From the NCBI RefSeq assembly GCF_030704685.1, contig NZ_JAUZDX010000031.1, forward strand, positions 1-54,058: DNA of 54,058 nt. The letters are read 5' to 3'. The notes beneath the pieces were generated by a model. That model ran no database searches, was not told where the DNA came from, and saw only the letters and a list, made by a program, of their open reading frames with translations. Positions 24,613 to 33,650 of the stretch are shown in pieces. The position numbers and the translations under genes were made by a program. The DNA is from Acidovorax sp. A1169. GTDB taxonomy: Bacteria > Pseudomonadota > Gammaproteobacteria > Burkholderiales > Burkholderiaceae_C. The number at the start of each line of letters is the position of its first letter. The first letter of the stretch is position 1.

Positions 24613-25104
24613 TCAGTCTTTGCGCCGCTCCAGCGTCACGAAGCTGTAGGGCAGCCCGTTCTTGGAGGTGTGCGTGCTGCGCGCCGTCTCGTGCCAGCCG
24701 GCATCGAGCACGGGCGCGTGGGCGTCGCCCTCGAAGTCCTGCGCAATCTCGGTGACTTCAATGCGGTCGGCCAGGGGCTGGGCTTCGGCATAGACTTGGG
24801 CGCCGCCAATCACCCACAGCGTCTGGCCGGCGCTCGCGTGCTGCAACGCCTCCTGCAGGCTGGCCGCGCGCACCGCTCCCTCGGCATGCCAATCGGCCTG
24901 GCGCGTCACAACGATGTTGGTACGGCCCGGCAGTGGCCGAAAGCGCGGCGGCAGCGATTCCCAGGTCTTGCGGCCCATGACCACGGGGCAGCCCTGGGTC
25001 AGCGACTTGAAGCGCGCCATGTCCTCGGGCAGGTGCCAGGGCAGGACGTTGTCCTTGCCGATCACGCCGTTGGCGGCGCGCGCATAGATCATGTGCACGG
25101 GCAT
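24613..25104 (-). CDS. folA: Dihydrofolate reductase
   Basis: A 163-aa enzyme that reduces dihydrofolate to tetrahydrofolate with NADPH. Diagnostic segments: MIYARAANGVIGKDNVLPWHLPEDMARFKSLT (Asp substrate site), PVVMGRKTWESLP and the NADPH loop LWVIGGAQVYAEA. Length equals the E. coli enzyme. The frame extends further upstream, but the ATG at 25104 is at the correct distance from the first strand. It lies downstream of thyA and a DUF4337 gene on the same strand, the pairing expected because thymidylate synthase regenerates dihydrofolate. Confidence 0.96.
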   Translation of the reverse strand: MPVHMIYARAANGVIGKDNVLPWHLPEDMARFKSLTQGCPVVMGRKTWESLPPRFRPLPGRTNIVVTRQADWHAEGAVRAASLQEALQHASAGQTLWVIGGAQVYAEAQPLADRIEVTEIAQDFEGDAHAPVLDAGWHETARSTHTSKNGLPYSFVTLERRKD

Positions 25105-25138
25105 GGTGGCTTCCTTAGTTTGCGTTCTTCTGCTTTGC

Positions 25139-25750
25139 TTAGATATGCAGCGTGGCCAGTACGCCGACGACGAGGCCAATGCCAGCCACGCCGTACATGC
25201 CGTACTCCAGCCACTTCTTGCGGGTGAGCAGGGCAATCGCGGCCAAGGCGATCGCCACCTGCAGCGCCGTGGTGGCCTGGGCCCAGCGGTGGTGCTGGTG
25301 CATCTGCTCTTCGCTCTGGCGGTCGAACTTGTGGCTGTCGGCTTCCAGTTTTTCGGCGGCGACCTTGATCTCGTTCTTTTCGCTCTCGTAGCGGTCCATC
25401 TTGGCCTGGTACGTGGCCTTGCGGTCATCGGGCGCCAGGTCGCGGGCCAGCTCGGCGAGGGACTGCTTGGTGCTCTTGGACTGGAAGTAGTTCCACTGGT
25501 TGGAGGCCTCTGTCTTCTTGATGGCCGCGTCGTTCTTGAGCAGGCCGGCATTGGCCTGCGTGGCGCCGCCCATGTACGAGAAGATGGCGCCCACCGTGGC
25601 GACGATGGCCGTGAACATGGCGATCTTGCTCATGGACGAGCCGCCGCCTTCTTTGCCGTGGCTGGCTGCGTGGTCGTCGCCGTGGCCCTGGGTGGCATGC
25701 TCGACTGCGTGGTCGTGGGGGCCGTGTACGTGAAATCCGCCGGAAGACAT
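25139..25750 (-). CDS. DUF4337 domain-containing membrane protein
   Basis: A 203-aa protein of the DUF4337 family. A His/Gly-rich cytosolic N-terminus (residues 1-38, eight histidines among HVHGPHDHAVEHATQGHG and nearby) precedes a membrane segment (about 42-62), then a long helical region with the family signature SNQWNYFQSKSTKQS and charged coiled-coil-like helices. Two closing membrane segments follow (about 160-177 and 184-202). Function unknown. It lies between thyA and folA on the same strand. Confidence 0.85.
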   Translation of the reverse strand: MSSGGFHVHGPHDHAVEHATQGHGDDHAASHGKEGGGSSMSKIAMFTAIVATVGAIFSYMGGATQANAGLLKNDAAIKKTEASNQWNYFQSKSTKQSLAELARDLAPDDRKATYQAKMDRYESEKNEIKVAAEKLEADSHKFDRQSEEQMHQHHRWAQATTALQVAIALAAIALLTRKKWLEYGMYGVAGIGLVVGVLATLHI

Positions 25751-25848
25751 GGTGAGCGCTCTTTGTAGTTTCGTGAAGGGAGACAGGGGAGGTCACGCAG
25801 GGCACAGTGGCGCCTGCGCTGCAGGGATCGCAGGAGGGCGAAGAGGGA

Positions 25849-26718
25849 TCAGACCGCCACGGGCGCCTTGATGGCCGGGTGGCACTGGTAGTCCAGCACC
25901 TCGAAGTCCTCGAACTGGTAGTCGAAGATGCTGTCTGGCCGGCGCTTGATGTGCAGCGTGGGGTAGGGGTAGGGCGTGCGTGCCAGCTGGGTCTGCACCT
26001 GCTCGTGGTGGTTGCTGTAGATGTGGCAGTCGCCGCCGGTCCAGATGAAGTCGCCCACGTCCAGGTCGCACTGCTGGGCCACCATGTGGGTCAGCAGTGC
26101 GTAGCTGGCGATGTTGAACGGCACCCCGAGGAAGATGTCGGCACTGCGCTGGTAGAGCTGGCAGCTCAGGGTGCCACGGCCGCCGGGCTCCTGCGCAGGC
26201 GCCACGTAGAACTGGAAGAAGGCGTGGCAGGGCATCAGCGCCATCTTGTTCAGCTCGGCCACGTTCCAGGCGCTCACGATGATGCGGCGCGAGTCGGGGT
26301 TGGTTTTCAGCGCCTTGATCACGTCGCTGATCTGGTCGATGTGGCCGCCGTCCGGCGTGGGCCAACTGCGCCATTGCACGCCGTAGACGGGGCCCAGGTC
26401 GCCATCCTCGCGCGCCCACTCGTCCCAGATGGTGACGCCGCGCTCCTTGAGCCAGTTGTTGTTGCTCGACCCCGTGAGGAACCACAGCAGCTCCTGGATG
26501 ATGGAGCGCAGGTGCACCTTCTTGGTGGTGACCAGCGGAAAGCCTTCTTTCAGGTCGAAGCGCATCTGGTGCCCGAACACGCTGGTCGTGCCCGTGCCCG
26601 TGCGGTCGGACTTGTGCACGCCGTGCGTGAACACATGGCGCATGAAGTCCTCGTACTGGGAGCGCACGGGGCGGGCGGGCTGGGCAGTGGCTGCCAGGGT
26701 GGCAGAAGGCTGGGTCAT
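25849..26718 (-). CDS. thyA: Thymidylate synthase
   Basis: A 289-aa enzyme making dTMP from dUMP and methylene-tetrahydrofolate. Visible blocks: RTGTGTTSVFGHQMRFDL, the nucleophile Cys164 in LMPCHAFFQF, the dUMP-phosphate residues RRIIVSAWNV, and QRSADIFLGVPFNIASYA. The Met at 26718 (MTQPSATLAA) gives an N-terminal extension of about 20 residues over the E. coli protein; the open frame continues much further upstream without homology. It precedes the DUF4337 gene and folA on the same strand. Confidence 0.96.
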   Translation of the reverse strand: MTQPSATLAATAQPARPVRSQYEDFMRHVFTHGVHKSDRTGTGTTSVFGHQMRFDLKEGFPLVTTKKVHLRSIIQELLWFLTGSSNNNWLKERGVTIWDEWAREDGDLGPVYGVQWRSWPTPDGGHIDQISDVIKALKTNPDSRRIIVSAWNVAELNKMALMPCHAFFQFYVAPAQEPGGRGTLSCQLYQRSADIFLGVPFNIASYALLTHMVAQQCDLDVGDFIWTGGDCHIYSNHHEQVQTQLARTPYPYPTLHIKRRPDSIFDYQFEDFEVLDYQCHPAIKAPVAV

Positions 26719-26833
26719 GGGGTCGATCACTCGCGGTGGGAGGGCGTGGCCATCAAGGGATGGCCATTGCCGACTGCGGATTTTATGCGGAGCGGGAGAA
26801 TGCGGCGTCTGCCTCCCATACTCCGACTTTGCC

Positions 26834-27346
26834 ATGACAACTTCTGCCGCGCCCGTCACCATCCGCCCTCTCGAAGCCGCCGACTGGCCCACCGTGTGGC
26901 CCATCCTGCGCACGACCTTCCAGGCAGGGGACACGTATTCCTTTGCGCCCGACAGCACGGAGGCCGAGATCCACAAGGCCTGGGTGGGACTGCCTGCCGC
27001 CACCTTCGTCGCGTGTGGCGTGGGCGGGGAAATTGTGGGCACCTACTTAATCAAGCCCAACCAGGCCGGGCTGGGCGACCATGTGTGCAACTGCGGCTAT
27101 GTGGTGGCGTCGGCCGCGCAAGGGCTGGGCGTGGCTTCGCTGATGTGCGAGCACTCCCAGCAGCAGGCCGTGGCCATGGGCTTTCGGGCCATGCAGTTCA
27201 ACCTGGTGGTGGCCAGCAACGTGCGCGCCGTGCGGTTGTGGCAGCACCTGGGCTTTGCCGTGGCGGGCACGTTGCCGGGTGCCTTCAGGCACAGCACGCT
27301 GGGCTACGTGGATGCGCACGTGATGTTCAAGACGCTGGCGGCCTGA
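26834..27346 (+). CDS. GNAT-family N-acetyltransferase
   Basis: A 170-aa GNAT enzyme. The acetyl-CoA site corresponds to the segment CGYVVASAAQGLGVASLMCEHSQQQA (Q-x-x-G-x-G/A type loop), and the fold ends with LVVASNVRAVRLWQHLGFAVAGTLP, the usual N-x-x-A...W...GF motif. The substrate is unknown; the overall pattern resembles yeast-type and phosphinothricin-like GNATs. It is divergent from thyA, with 115 bases between starts. Confidence 0.85.
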   Translation: MTTSAAPVTIRPLEAADWPTVWPILRTTFQAGDTYSFAPDSTEAEIHKAWVGLPAATFVACGVGGEIVGTYLIKPNQAGLGDHVCNCGYVVASAAQGLGVASLMCEHSQQQAVAMGFRAMQFNLVVASNVRAVRLWQHLGFAVAGTLPGAFRHSTLGYVDAHVMFKTLAA

Positions 27347-27365
27347 GCTTCTTCTGCAAACAACA

Positions 27366-27383
27366 AAGGCCCCGAAGGGCCTT
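27366..27383. terminator. Hairpin between convergent genes
   Basis: AAGGCCC, loop CGAA, GGGCCTT. The T-rich side (TTGTTGTTT) lies on the minus strand, so it may end the small secreted protein genes as well as the GNAT gene. Weak T tract. Confidence 0.45.
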
Positions 27384-27493
27384 GCTGTGGGTTGGCGACA
27401 GGGGCCATGGCCCGAGTACCAGGGGAAACACTTCCACATGGTGGCGGCACCCACGACCGTGAGATGCCCCCACCATGGGAAGGCCCGCAACTT

Positions 27494-27787
27494 TTACATC
27501 GAGCCGAGTTCGCCCGAAGAGATTTTGCCCATGCGCACGGCGTCGGCAGCCTGGGCTTGCACGGCAGCGCGGTCGGCAGTCGATTGGAAAGACACCACGC
27601 GCGAACCGGCTGGCTCGGTGCTGCGGGTCTTGGCCACGGTAGCGGCGTCGGCCATCACTTCGACACGGGTGCGGCTGGTCTCGAACTTGGTGGCGAACTG
27701 CGAAGCATCGGCTTCGTCAGCCTGGGCACCGAAGGAAGCGAAAGCGGCAACAGCGGCGATGGAGAGGAAACGTGCGGTGGTGTTCAT
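27494..27787 (-). CDS. Small exported protein, tandem copy 2
   Basis: A 97-aa protein with a signal peptide (MNTTARFLSIAAVAAFASFGAQA). The mature region is short, Ala- and Ser-rich (DEADASQFATKFETSRTRVEV...). It is almost identical to the gene at 27865 and exactly the same length, so the two come from a recent tandem duplication. The second half has two similar short helix-forming motifs (VMADAATVAKTRS and ADRAAVQAQAADAVR), as in small DUF4148-type proteins of betaproteobacteria. The start is the ATG at 27787, preceded by AGGAGTTTCACC. Function unknown. Confidence 0.7.
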   Translation of the reverse strand: MNTTARFLSIAAVAAFASFGAQADEADASQFATKFETSRTRVEVMADAATVAKTRSTEPAGSRVVSFQSTADRAAVQAQAADAVRMGKISSGELGSM

Positions 27788-27864
27788 GGTGAAACTCCTG
27801 TGAAATTCAAAAAATAGGGACGAGGTACTGGGGAATACGGGGCAATACGCCAACTGGATGCGAA

Positions 27865-28158
27865 TTACAGTGCGCCGATTTCGCCAGCAGAGATCTGGCC
27901 GGTGCGCACGGCATCAGCGGCCTGGGCACGCACGGCAGCGCGGTCGGCGGTGGACTTGTAGGTCACCACGCGCGAGCCAGCGGGTTCGATGCTGCGGGTC
28001 TGGGCCACGGTGGCGGCTTCAGCGGCCACTTCGGCGCGGGTGCGGTTGGTTTCGAACTTGGTGGCAAATTGCGAAGCGTCGGCTTCGTCGGCCTGGGCAC
28101 CGAAAGAAGCGAAAGCGGCAACAGCGGCGATGGAGAGGAAGCGTGCGGTCGTGTTCAT
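27865..28158 (-). CDS. Small exported protein, tandem copy 1
   Basis: A 97-aa paralogue of the gene at 27494, read from the ATG at 28158 after AAGGATTTC. The first ~52 residues differ by one position only (FETN versus FETS); differences cluster in the second half (AEVAAEAATVAQTRSIE versus VEVMADAATVAKTRSTE). Both keep the signal peptide. It is promoter-proximal in the pair, and its 5' region holds a 13-base palindrome (28213-28225). Function unknown; probably an abundant periplasmic protein. Confidence 0.7.
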   Translation of the reverse strand: MNTTARFLSIAAVAAFASFGAQADEADASQFATKFETNRTRAEVAAEAATVAQTRSIEPAGSRVVTYKSTADRAAVRAQAADAVRTGQISAGEIGAL

Positions 28159-28595
28159 GATGAAATCCTTGGAAGAAAAAAGTGACTCAAAAAACCGGAG
28201 CAAAAACCATTTCGAACCGGGTTCGGTGAGTCGCCTTGCGGGTTCGGCTCATCGATGGGTTGAACTGTACGCCGCAGGTGATCAAAGAAAAACCACCCAG
28301 TCGCAAACTGACTGTTCCAGTTTTGGAAACAGTGGTGGGGCAGCAAACTGCATGCATTCCATGCGTTGCTGTACTTGAGGGTCTTGGTCCGTTTGGACAC
28401 CACCCATCGCCAATGCACATACCCAGTTGACGAATCTAGGTGTAAATCCTGAGATTCTGGCGAAAATTAGTATGTGTATGGGTTTTCAAAGTATCAACTG
28501 AGCATCTGAGCATCGGTATCGTTCAGTCCATCAATGCCAGCCATCCGACCGGCGTTGAATGGCAGATCCATACCAACTACGCAGGAGACGTTTCG
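28159..28595. promoter_or_regulatory. Divergent control region, small secreted proteins and polyol operon
   Basis: A 437-base AT-richer interval with several symmetric elements: palindrome CGAACCGGGTTCG (28213-28225), CTGTTCCA/TGGAAACAG (28312-28332), GCATG-N5-CATGC (28350-28364) and a tandem 8-mer TGAGCATC twice (28499-28514). A possible TTGACG (28427-28432)/TGAGAT (28450-28455) promoter points to the polyol operon, but the -10 match is poor, as expected for an AraC-activated promoter. AGGAG precedes the ATG at 28596. Confidence 0.45.
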
Positions 28596-29927
28596 ATGCC
28601 CCGTTCCACCCGTCCACACACCCGCCTGGCCCTGGCCGTTGCCGCCCTGGCGGCATCGCTGTGCGGCGCCGCTGCGCATGCGCAGACCGAACTCGTGATT
28701 GCCACCGTGAACAACGGCCACATGATCGAGATGCAGAAGCTCTCCAAGAACTTCGAGCAGGCCAACCCCGACATCAAGCTCAAGTGGGTCACGCTCGAAG
28801 AGGGCGTGCTGCGCCAGCGCGTCACGACCGACATCGCCACCAAGGGCGGCCAGTTCGACGTGATGACCATCGGCATGTACGAAGCCCCCATCTGGGGCAA
28901 GAAGGGCTGGCTGCAGGAGCTCAAGACCGATGCCGCCTACGACGTGGACGACCTGTTGCCTGCCATGCGCAACGGCCTGTCGGTCGATGGCAAGCTGTTT
29001 GCTGCCCCGTTCTACGGCGAAAGCTCGATGCTGATGTACCGCAAGGACCTGGCCGACAAGGCCGGCGTGCAGGTGTCCGAGCGCCCCACCTGGCCGCAGA
29101 TCAAGGACCTGGCCGCCAAGATCCACAACCCCAAGAACGGCGTGTATGGCATCTGCCTGCGCGGCAAGCCGGGCTGGGGTGACAACATGGCCTTCCTGAC
29201 CACGTTGGTGAACACCTTCGGCGGCCAGTGGTTCGACATGCAGTGGAAGCCGCAACTCGAATCCAAGCCCTGGAAGGACGCCATCACCTTCTACGTGGAC
29301 CTGCTCAAGAACTATGGCCCGCCCGGTTCGGCGGCCAACAGCTTCAACGAAATCCTGGCGCTGACCAACTCCGGCAAGTGCGGCATGTGGATCGATGCGA
29401 CCATCGCCGCGTCCTTTGTGAGCGATCCCAAGCAGTCCAAGGTGGCCGACCAGATGGCCTTTGCCCAGGCCCCCACCATGAACACGCCCAAGGGTGCCAA
29501 CTGGCTGTGGTCGTGGAATCTGGCGATCCCTGCCGGTTCGAAGAAAGTGGACGCCGCGCAGAAGTTCATCACCTGGTCGACCAGCAAGGACTACATCCAG
29601 CTCGTGGCCAAGACCAATGGTTGGGCCAACGTGCCCACCGGTACCCGCAAGAGCACCTACGCCAGCCCCGAGTTCCAGAAGGCAGCGCGCTTTGCCGCGG
29701 CCGAGAAGGTGGCCATCGACTCGGCCAACCCGACCGATTCGACCCTGCCCAAGAGCCCGTACGTGGGCGTGCAGTTCGCGGCCATCCCTGAGTTCCAGGC
29801 CATCGGCATCGCCGTGGGCCAGCAGATGAGCGCGGCGCTCGCCGGCAAGACCAGCGTGGACGCTGCCCTCAAGGCCAGCCAGGTGTCTGCCGACCGTGAA
29901 ATGAAAAAGGGTGGTTATTACAAGTGA
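28596..29927 (+). CDS. Polyol (sorbitol/mannitol-type) ABC transporter substrate-binding protein
   Basis: A 443-aa periplasmic binding protein with a signal peptide ending AHAQ (about residue 30). It resembles SmoE/MtlE, the sugar-alcohol binding proteins of Rhodobacter and Pseudomonas; blocks such as YEAPIWGKKGWLQEL, PFYGESSMLMYRKDL and CLRGKPGWGDNMAF are characteristic. It starts the operon, and a GC hairpin (29966-29997) after it may keep its expression above that of the permeases. The ligand could be mannitol, sorbitol, arabinitol or ribitol; the downstream enzymes favour a pentitol. Confidence 0.9.
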   Translation: MPRSTRPHTRLALAVAALAASLCGAAAHAQTELVIATVNNGHMIEMQKLSKNFEQANPDIKLKWVTLEEGVLRQRVTTDIATKGGQFDVMTIGMYEAPIWGKKGWLQELKTDAAYDVDDLLPAMRNGLSVDGKLFAAPFYGESSMLMYRKDLADKAGVQVSERPTWPQIKDLAAKIHNPKNGVYGICLRGKPGWGDNMAFLTTLVNTFGGQWFDMQWKPQLESKPWKDAITFYVDLLKNYGPPGSAANSFNEILALTNSGKCGMWIDATIAASFVSDPKQSKVADQMAFAQAPTMNTPKGANWLWSWNLAIPAGSKKVDAAQKFITWSTSKDYIQLVAKTNGWANVPTGTRKSTYASPEFQKAARFAAAEKVAIDSANPTDSTLPKSPYVGVQFAAIPEFQAIGIAVGQQMSAALAGKTSVDAALKASQVSADREMKKGGYYK

Positions 29928-29965
29928 GCCGCCTTCCGGCCGCTGAGGGCTGATTGAGTCTCGCG

Positions 29966-29997
29966 ACTCCTCGCCGTGCGGTTGTGCGGCGGGGAGT
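29966..29997 (+). terminator. Intercistronic hairpin after the binding-protein gene
   Basis: ACTCCTCGCCG (29966-29976) pairs with CGGCGGGGAGT (29987-29997), with one G-T pair. There is no T tract, so it is more likely an mRNA-stabilising or attenuating hairpin than a full terminator. Confidence 0.55.
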
Positions 29998-30079
29998 TTC
30001 GACTCCGAAGGCCCCTGGTGCCGGCTGAACGCCTGCTTCCTACCTTGTCTGGCGACGCCAGATTTCTCCCGGGATTCCC

Positions 30080-30940
30080 ATGAACCGCCTGCTTCCCCGC
30101 CTGCTGCTCACGCCAGCCATGGCCACGCTCTTCCTGTGGATGATCGTGCCGCTGGTGATGACGATCTACTTCTCGCTGATCCGCTACAACCTGATGCAGC
30201 CGGACCAGACCGGCTTTGCCGGGCTTTCGAACTTCGAGTACTTCGTCACCGACCCTTCGTTCGGCACGGCGGTGGTTAACACGCTGCTGCTGCTCGGCAG
30301 CGTGATCCTCATCACGGTGGTGTTCGGCATCGCCATCGCGCTGCTCATCAACGAGCCGTTCGCGGGCCGGGGCATCGTGCGGGTGCTGCTGATCTCGCCG
30401 TTCTTCGTCATGCCCACGGTGAACGCGCTGATGTGGAAGAACATGATGATGAACCCCATCTACGGCGTGCTCGCGCAGGTGTGGATCTTCTTCGGCGCGC
30501 AGCCGGTGGACTGGCTCACGGACCTGCCGCTGTTCTCGGTCATCGTCATGGTTTCCTGGCAGTGGCTGCCCTTTGCCACGCTGATCTTCATGACCGCGCT
30601 GCAGAGCATGAACCACGAGCAGCTCGAGGCCTCGCGCATGGACGGCGCCAACTACCTGCAGCAGCTGCGCTACCTGTATGTGCCGCACCTGGCGCGCTCG
30701 GTGGCCGTGGTGGTGATGATCGAACTCATATTTTTGCTCAGCATCTTCGCGGAGATCTACACCACCACCGGCGGTGGCCCGGGCGATGCGAGTACCAACG
30801 TCACCTTCCTGATCTTCAAGCAGGCGCTGCTCAATTTCGATGCGGGCGTGGCCTCAGCCGGCGCGCTGTTCGCGGTGGTGCTGGCCAACATCGCGGCGGT
30901 GTTTCTGATCCGCATGGTAGGCAAGAACCTCGACAAATAA
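30080..30940 (+). CDS. Polyol ABC transporter permease 1 (SmoF/MtlF-like)
   Basis: A 286-aa inner-membrane permease of the carbohydrate uptake CUT1 class, with six predicted membrane segments. The ATPase-contact (EAA) loop is QLEASRMDGANYLQQLRYLYVPHL. The N-terminal LLLTPAMATLFLWMIVPLVMTIYFS and the family sequence LMWKNMMMNPIYGVL match SmoF/MtlF. It pairs with the permease at 30954, 13 bases downstream. Confidence 0.93.
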   Translation: MNRLLPRLLLTPAMATLFLWMIVPLVMTIYFSLIRYNLMQPDQTGFAGLSNFEYFVTDPSFGTAVVNTLLLLGSVILITVVFGIAIALLINEPFAGRGIVRVLLISPFFVMPTVNALMWKNMMMNPIYGVLAQVWIFFGAQPVDWLTDLPLFSVIVMVSWQWLPFATLIFMTALQSMNHEQLEASRMDGANYLQQLRYLYVPHLARSVAVVVMIELIFLLSIFAEIYTTTGGGPGDASTNVTFLIFKQALLNFDAGVASAGALFAVVLANIAAVFLIRMVGKNLDK

Positions 30941-30953
30941 CCGAAGCACCACC

Positions 30954-31799
30954 ATGACTGCATCTGCACGACGCCGATCCTCCTACCCCCTGGGCCTGCT
31001 GGCCCTGCGCACCGTGGCCGCCTGGGGCGTGGCCTTGTTGCTGTTCTTCCCGCTGGCCTGGCTGCTGCTCACCGCGTTCAAGACCGAGCTGCAGGCCATC
31101 GCCGTGCCGCCGCAGCTGTTCTTCGTCCCCACGCTCGAAAACTTCCACGAGGTGCAGGAGCGCAGCGACTACCTGCTGTACGCCAAGAACTCGGTCATCA
31201 CCAGCGTGCTCTCCACCGTGGTGGGGCTCATGCTGGCCGCACCTGCGGCGTATGCCATGGCCTTCTTCAAGGGCAAGTACACCAAGGACATCCTGATGTG
31301 GATGCTCTCCACCAAGATGATGCCCGCCGTGGGCGCGCTGGTGCCCATCTACGTGCTGGCGCAAAAGAGCCACCTGCTCGACACGCAACTGGTGTTGATC
31401 ATCGTGTTCGCGCTGTCCAACCTGCCCATCATGGTGTGGATGCTGTACTCGCACTTCAAGGACATCCCGCGCGAGATCCTGGAAGCCGCGCGCATGGACG
31501 GCGCCACCCTGTGGCAGGAGGTGCGCCTGGTGCTGCTGCCGCTGGGCATGGGCGGCCTGGCCTCCACCGGCCTGCTGTGCCTGGTGCTCTCGTGGAACGA
31601 GGCCTTCTGGAGCCTGAACCTGAGCGCCGCCAAGGCCGGCACCCTGGCCACGCTGATCGCGTCGTACTCCAGCCCCGAGGGCCTGTTCTGGGCCAAGCTG
31701 TCTGCCGCCTCGCTGATGGCGATTGCGCCCATCGTGGTGTTTGGCTGGTTCAGCCAGAAGCAACTGGTGCAAGGCCTGACCTTTGGCGCGGTGAAGTAA
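30954..31799 (+). CDS. Polyol ABC transporter permease 2 (SmoG/MtlG-like)
   Basis: A 281-aa CUT1-class permease with six membrane segments. The ATPase-contact loop is ILEAARMDGATLWQEVRLVLLPLGMGGLAS, and a typical C-terminus (FSQKQLVQGLTFGAVK) is shared by MalG-like proteins. It is the second membrane subunit of the importer encoded with the binding protein at 28596 and the ATPase at 31849. Confidence 0.93.
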   Translation: MTASARRRSSYPLGLLALRTVAAWGVALLLFFPLAWLLLTAFKTELQAIAVPPQLFFVPTLENFHEVQERSDYLLYAKNSVITSVLSTVVGLMLAAPAAYAMAFFKGKYTKDILMWMLSTKMMPAVGALVPIYVLAQKSHLLDTQLVLIIVFALSNLPIMVWMLYSHFKDIPREILEAARMDGATLWQEVRLVLLPLGMGGLASTGLLCLVLSWNEAFWSLNLSAAKAGTLATLIASYSSPEGLFWAKLSAASLMAIAPIVVFGWFSQKQLVQGLTFGAVK

Positions 31800-31848
31800 C
31801 GCGCAGCTTTCCTTTCCAACGCAATCAAGTTTTCAGGAACCCGATTCC

Positions 31849-32888
<1,040 letters not shown>

Positions 32889-32892
<4 letters not shown>

Positions 32893-33623
32893 CCGCCGTG
32901 CATCCTCTGCAAGGCCAGGTGGCCGCCATCACCGGCGCGGCCTCGGGCATCGGCTTTGCCAGCGCAAAGGCCATGGCGGATGCCGGTGCGCGCGTGGTGC
33001 TGATCGACCGCGATGAAGCCGCACTGGCCAGGGCCTGCGCCGCCATCGGCGAGAGCGCTGTGCCGGTGGTGCTGGACCTGCTCGATGCGAAACAGTGTGC
33101 CAGCCTGCTCACGCGCACGCTGGCCATCGCCGGCCAGCTCGACATCTTCCACGCCAACGCGGGGCTCTACGTCGGGGGCGATCTGGTCGACGCCGACCCC
33201 GACGCCATCGACCGCATGCTGCAGCTCAACGTCAACGTGGTGATGAAGAACGTACACAACGTGCTGCCCCACATGATCGAGCGCGGCCGCGGGGACATCA
33301 TCGTCACGAGCTCGCTCGCCGCCCACTTCCCCACACCGTGGGAGCCCGTCTACGCCTCGTCCAAGTGGGCTGTGAACTGCTTCGTGCAGACCGTGCGCCG
33401 CCAGGTGTTCAAGCACGGCATCCGCGTGGGGGCCATCTCTCCGGGCCCGGTCATCACCTCGCTGCTGGCCGACTGGCCCGCTGAAAAGCTCGAAGAGGCC
33501 AAGGCCAATGGCAGCCTCATCGAGGCCGCCGAAGTGGCCGAGGTGGTGCTGTTCATGCTGACCCGGCCACGCGGCATGACCATCCGCGACGTGGTGATGA
33601 TGCCCACGAATTTCGACCTCTGA
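32889..33623 (+). CDS. Ribitol 2-dehydrogenase-like short-chain dehydrogenase
   Basis: A 244-aa SDR enzyme. It has the cofactor motif TGAASGIG (15-22), an Asp (VVLIDRD) at the end of strand 2 indicating NAD preference, NAG-type HANAG, a catalytic Ser at 141-142 and YxxxK (Tyr155, Lys159). The segments LDIFHANAG, WEPVYASSK and RDVVMMPTNFDL closely recall Klebsiella ribitol dehydrogenase (RbtD) as remembered, so ribitol-to-D-ribulose oxidation is proposed; sorbitol or another polyol is also possible. It begins with GTG coupled to the ATPase gene. Confidence 0.8.
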
Positions 33624-33650
33624 GACCTCTCTTCTTCGCATTCACGCACC

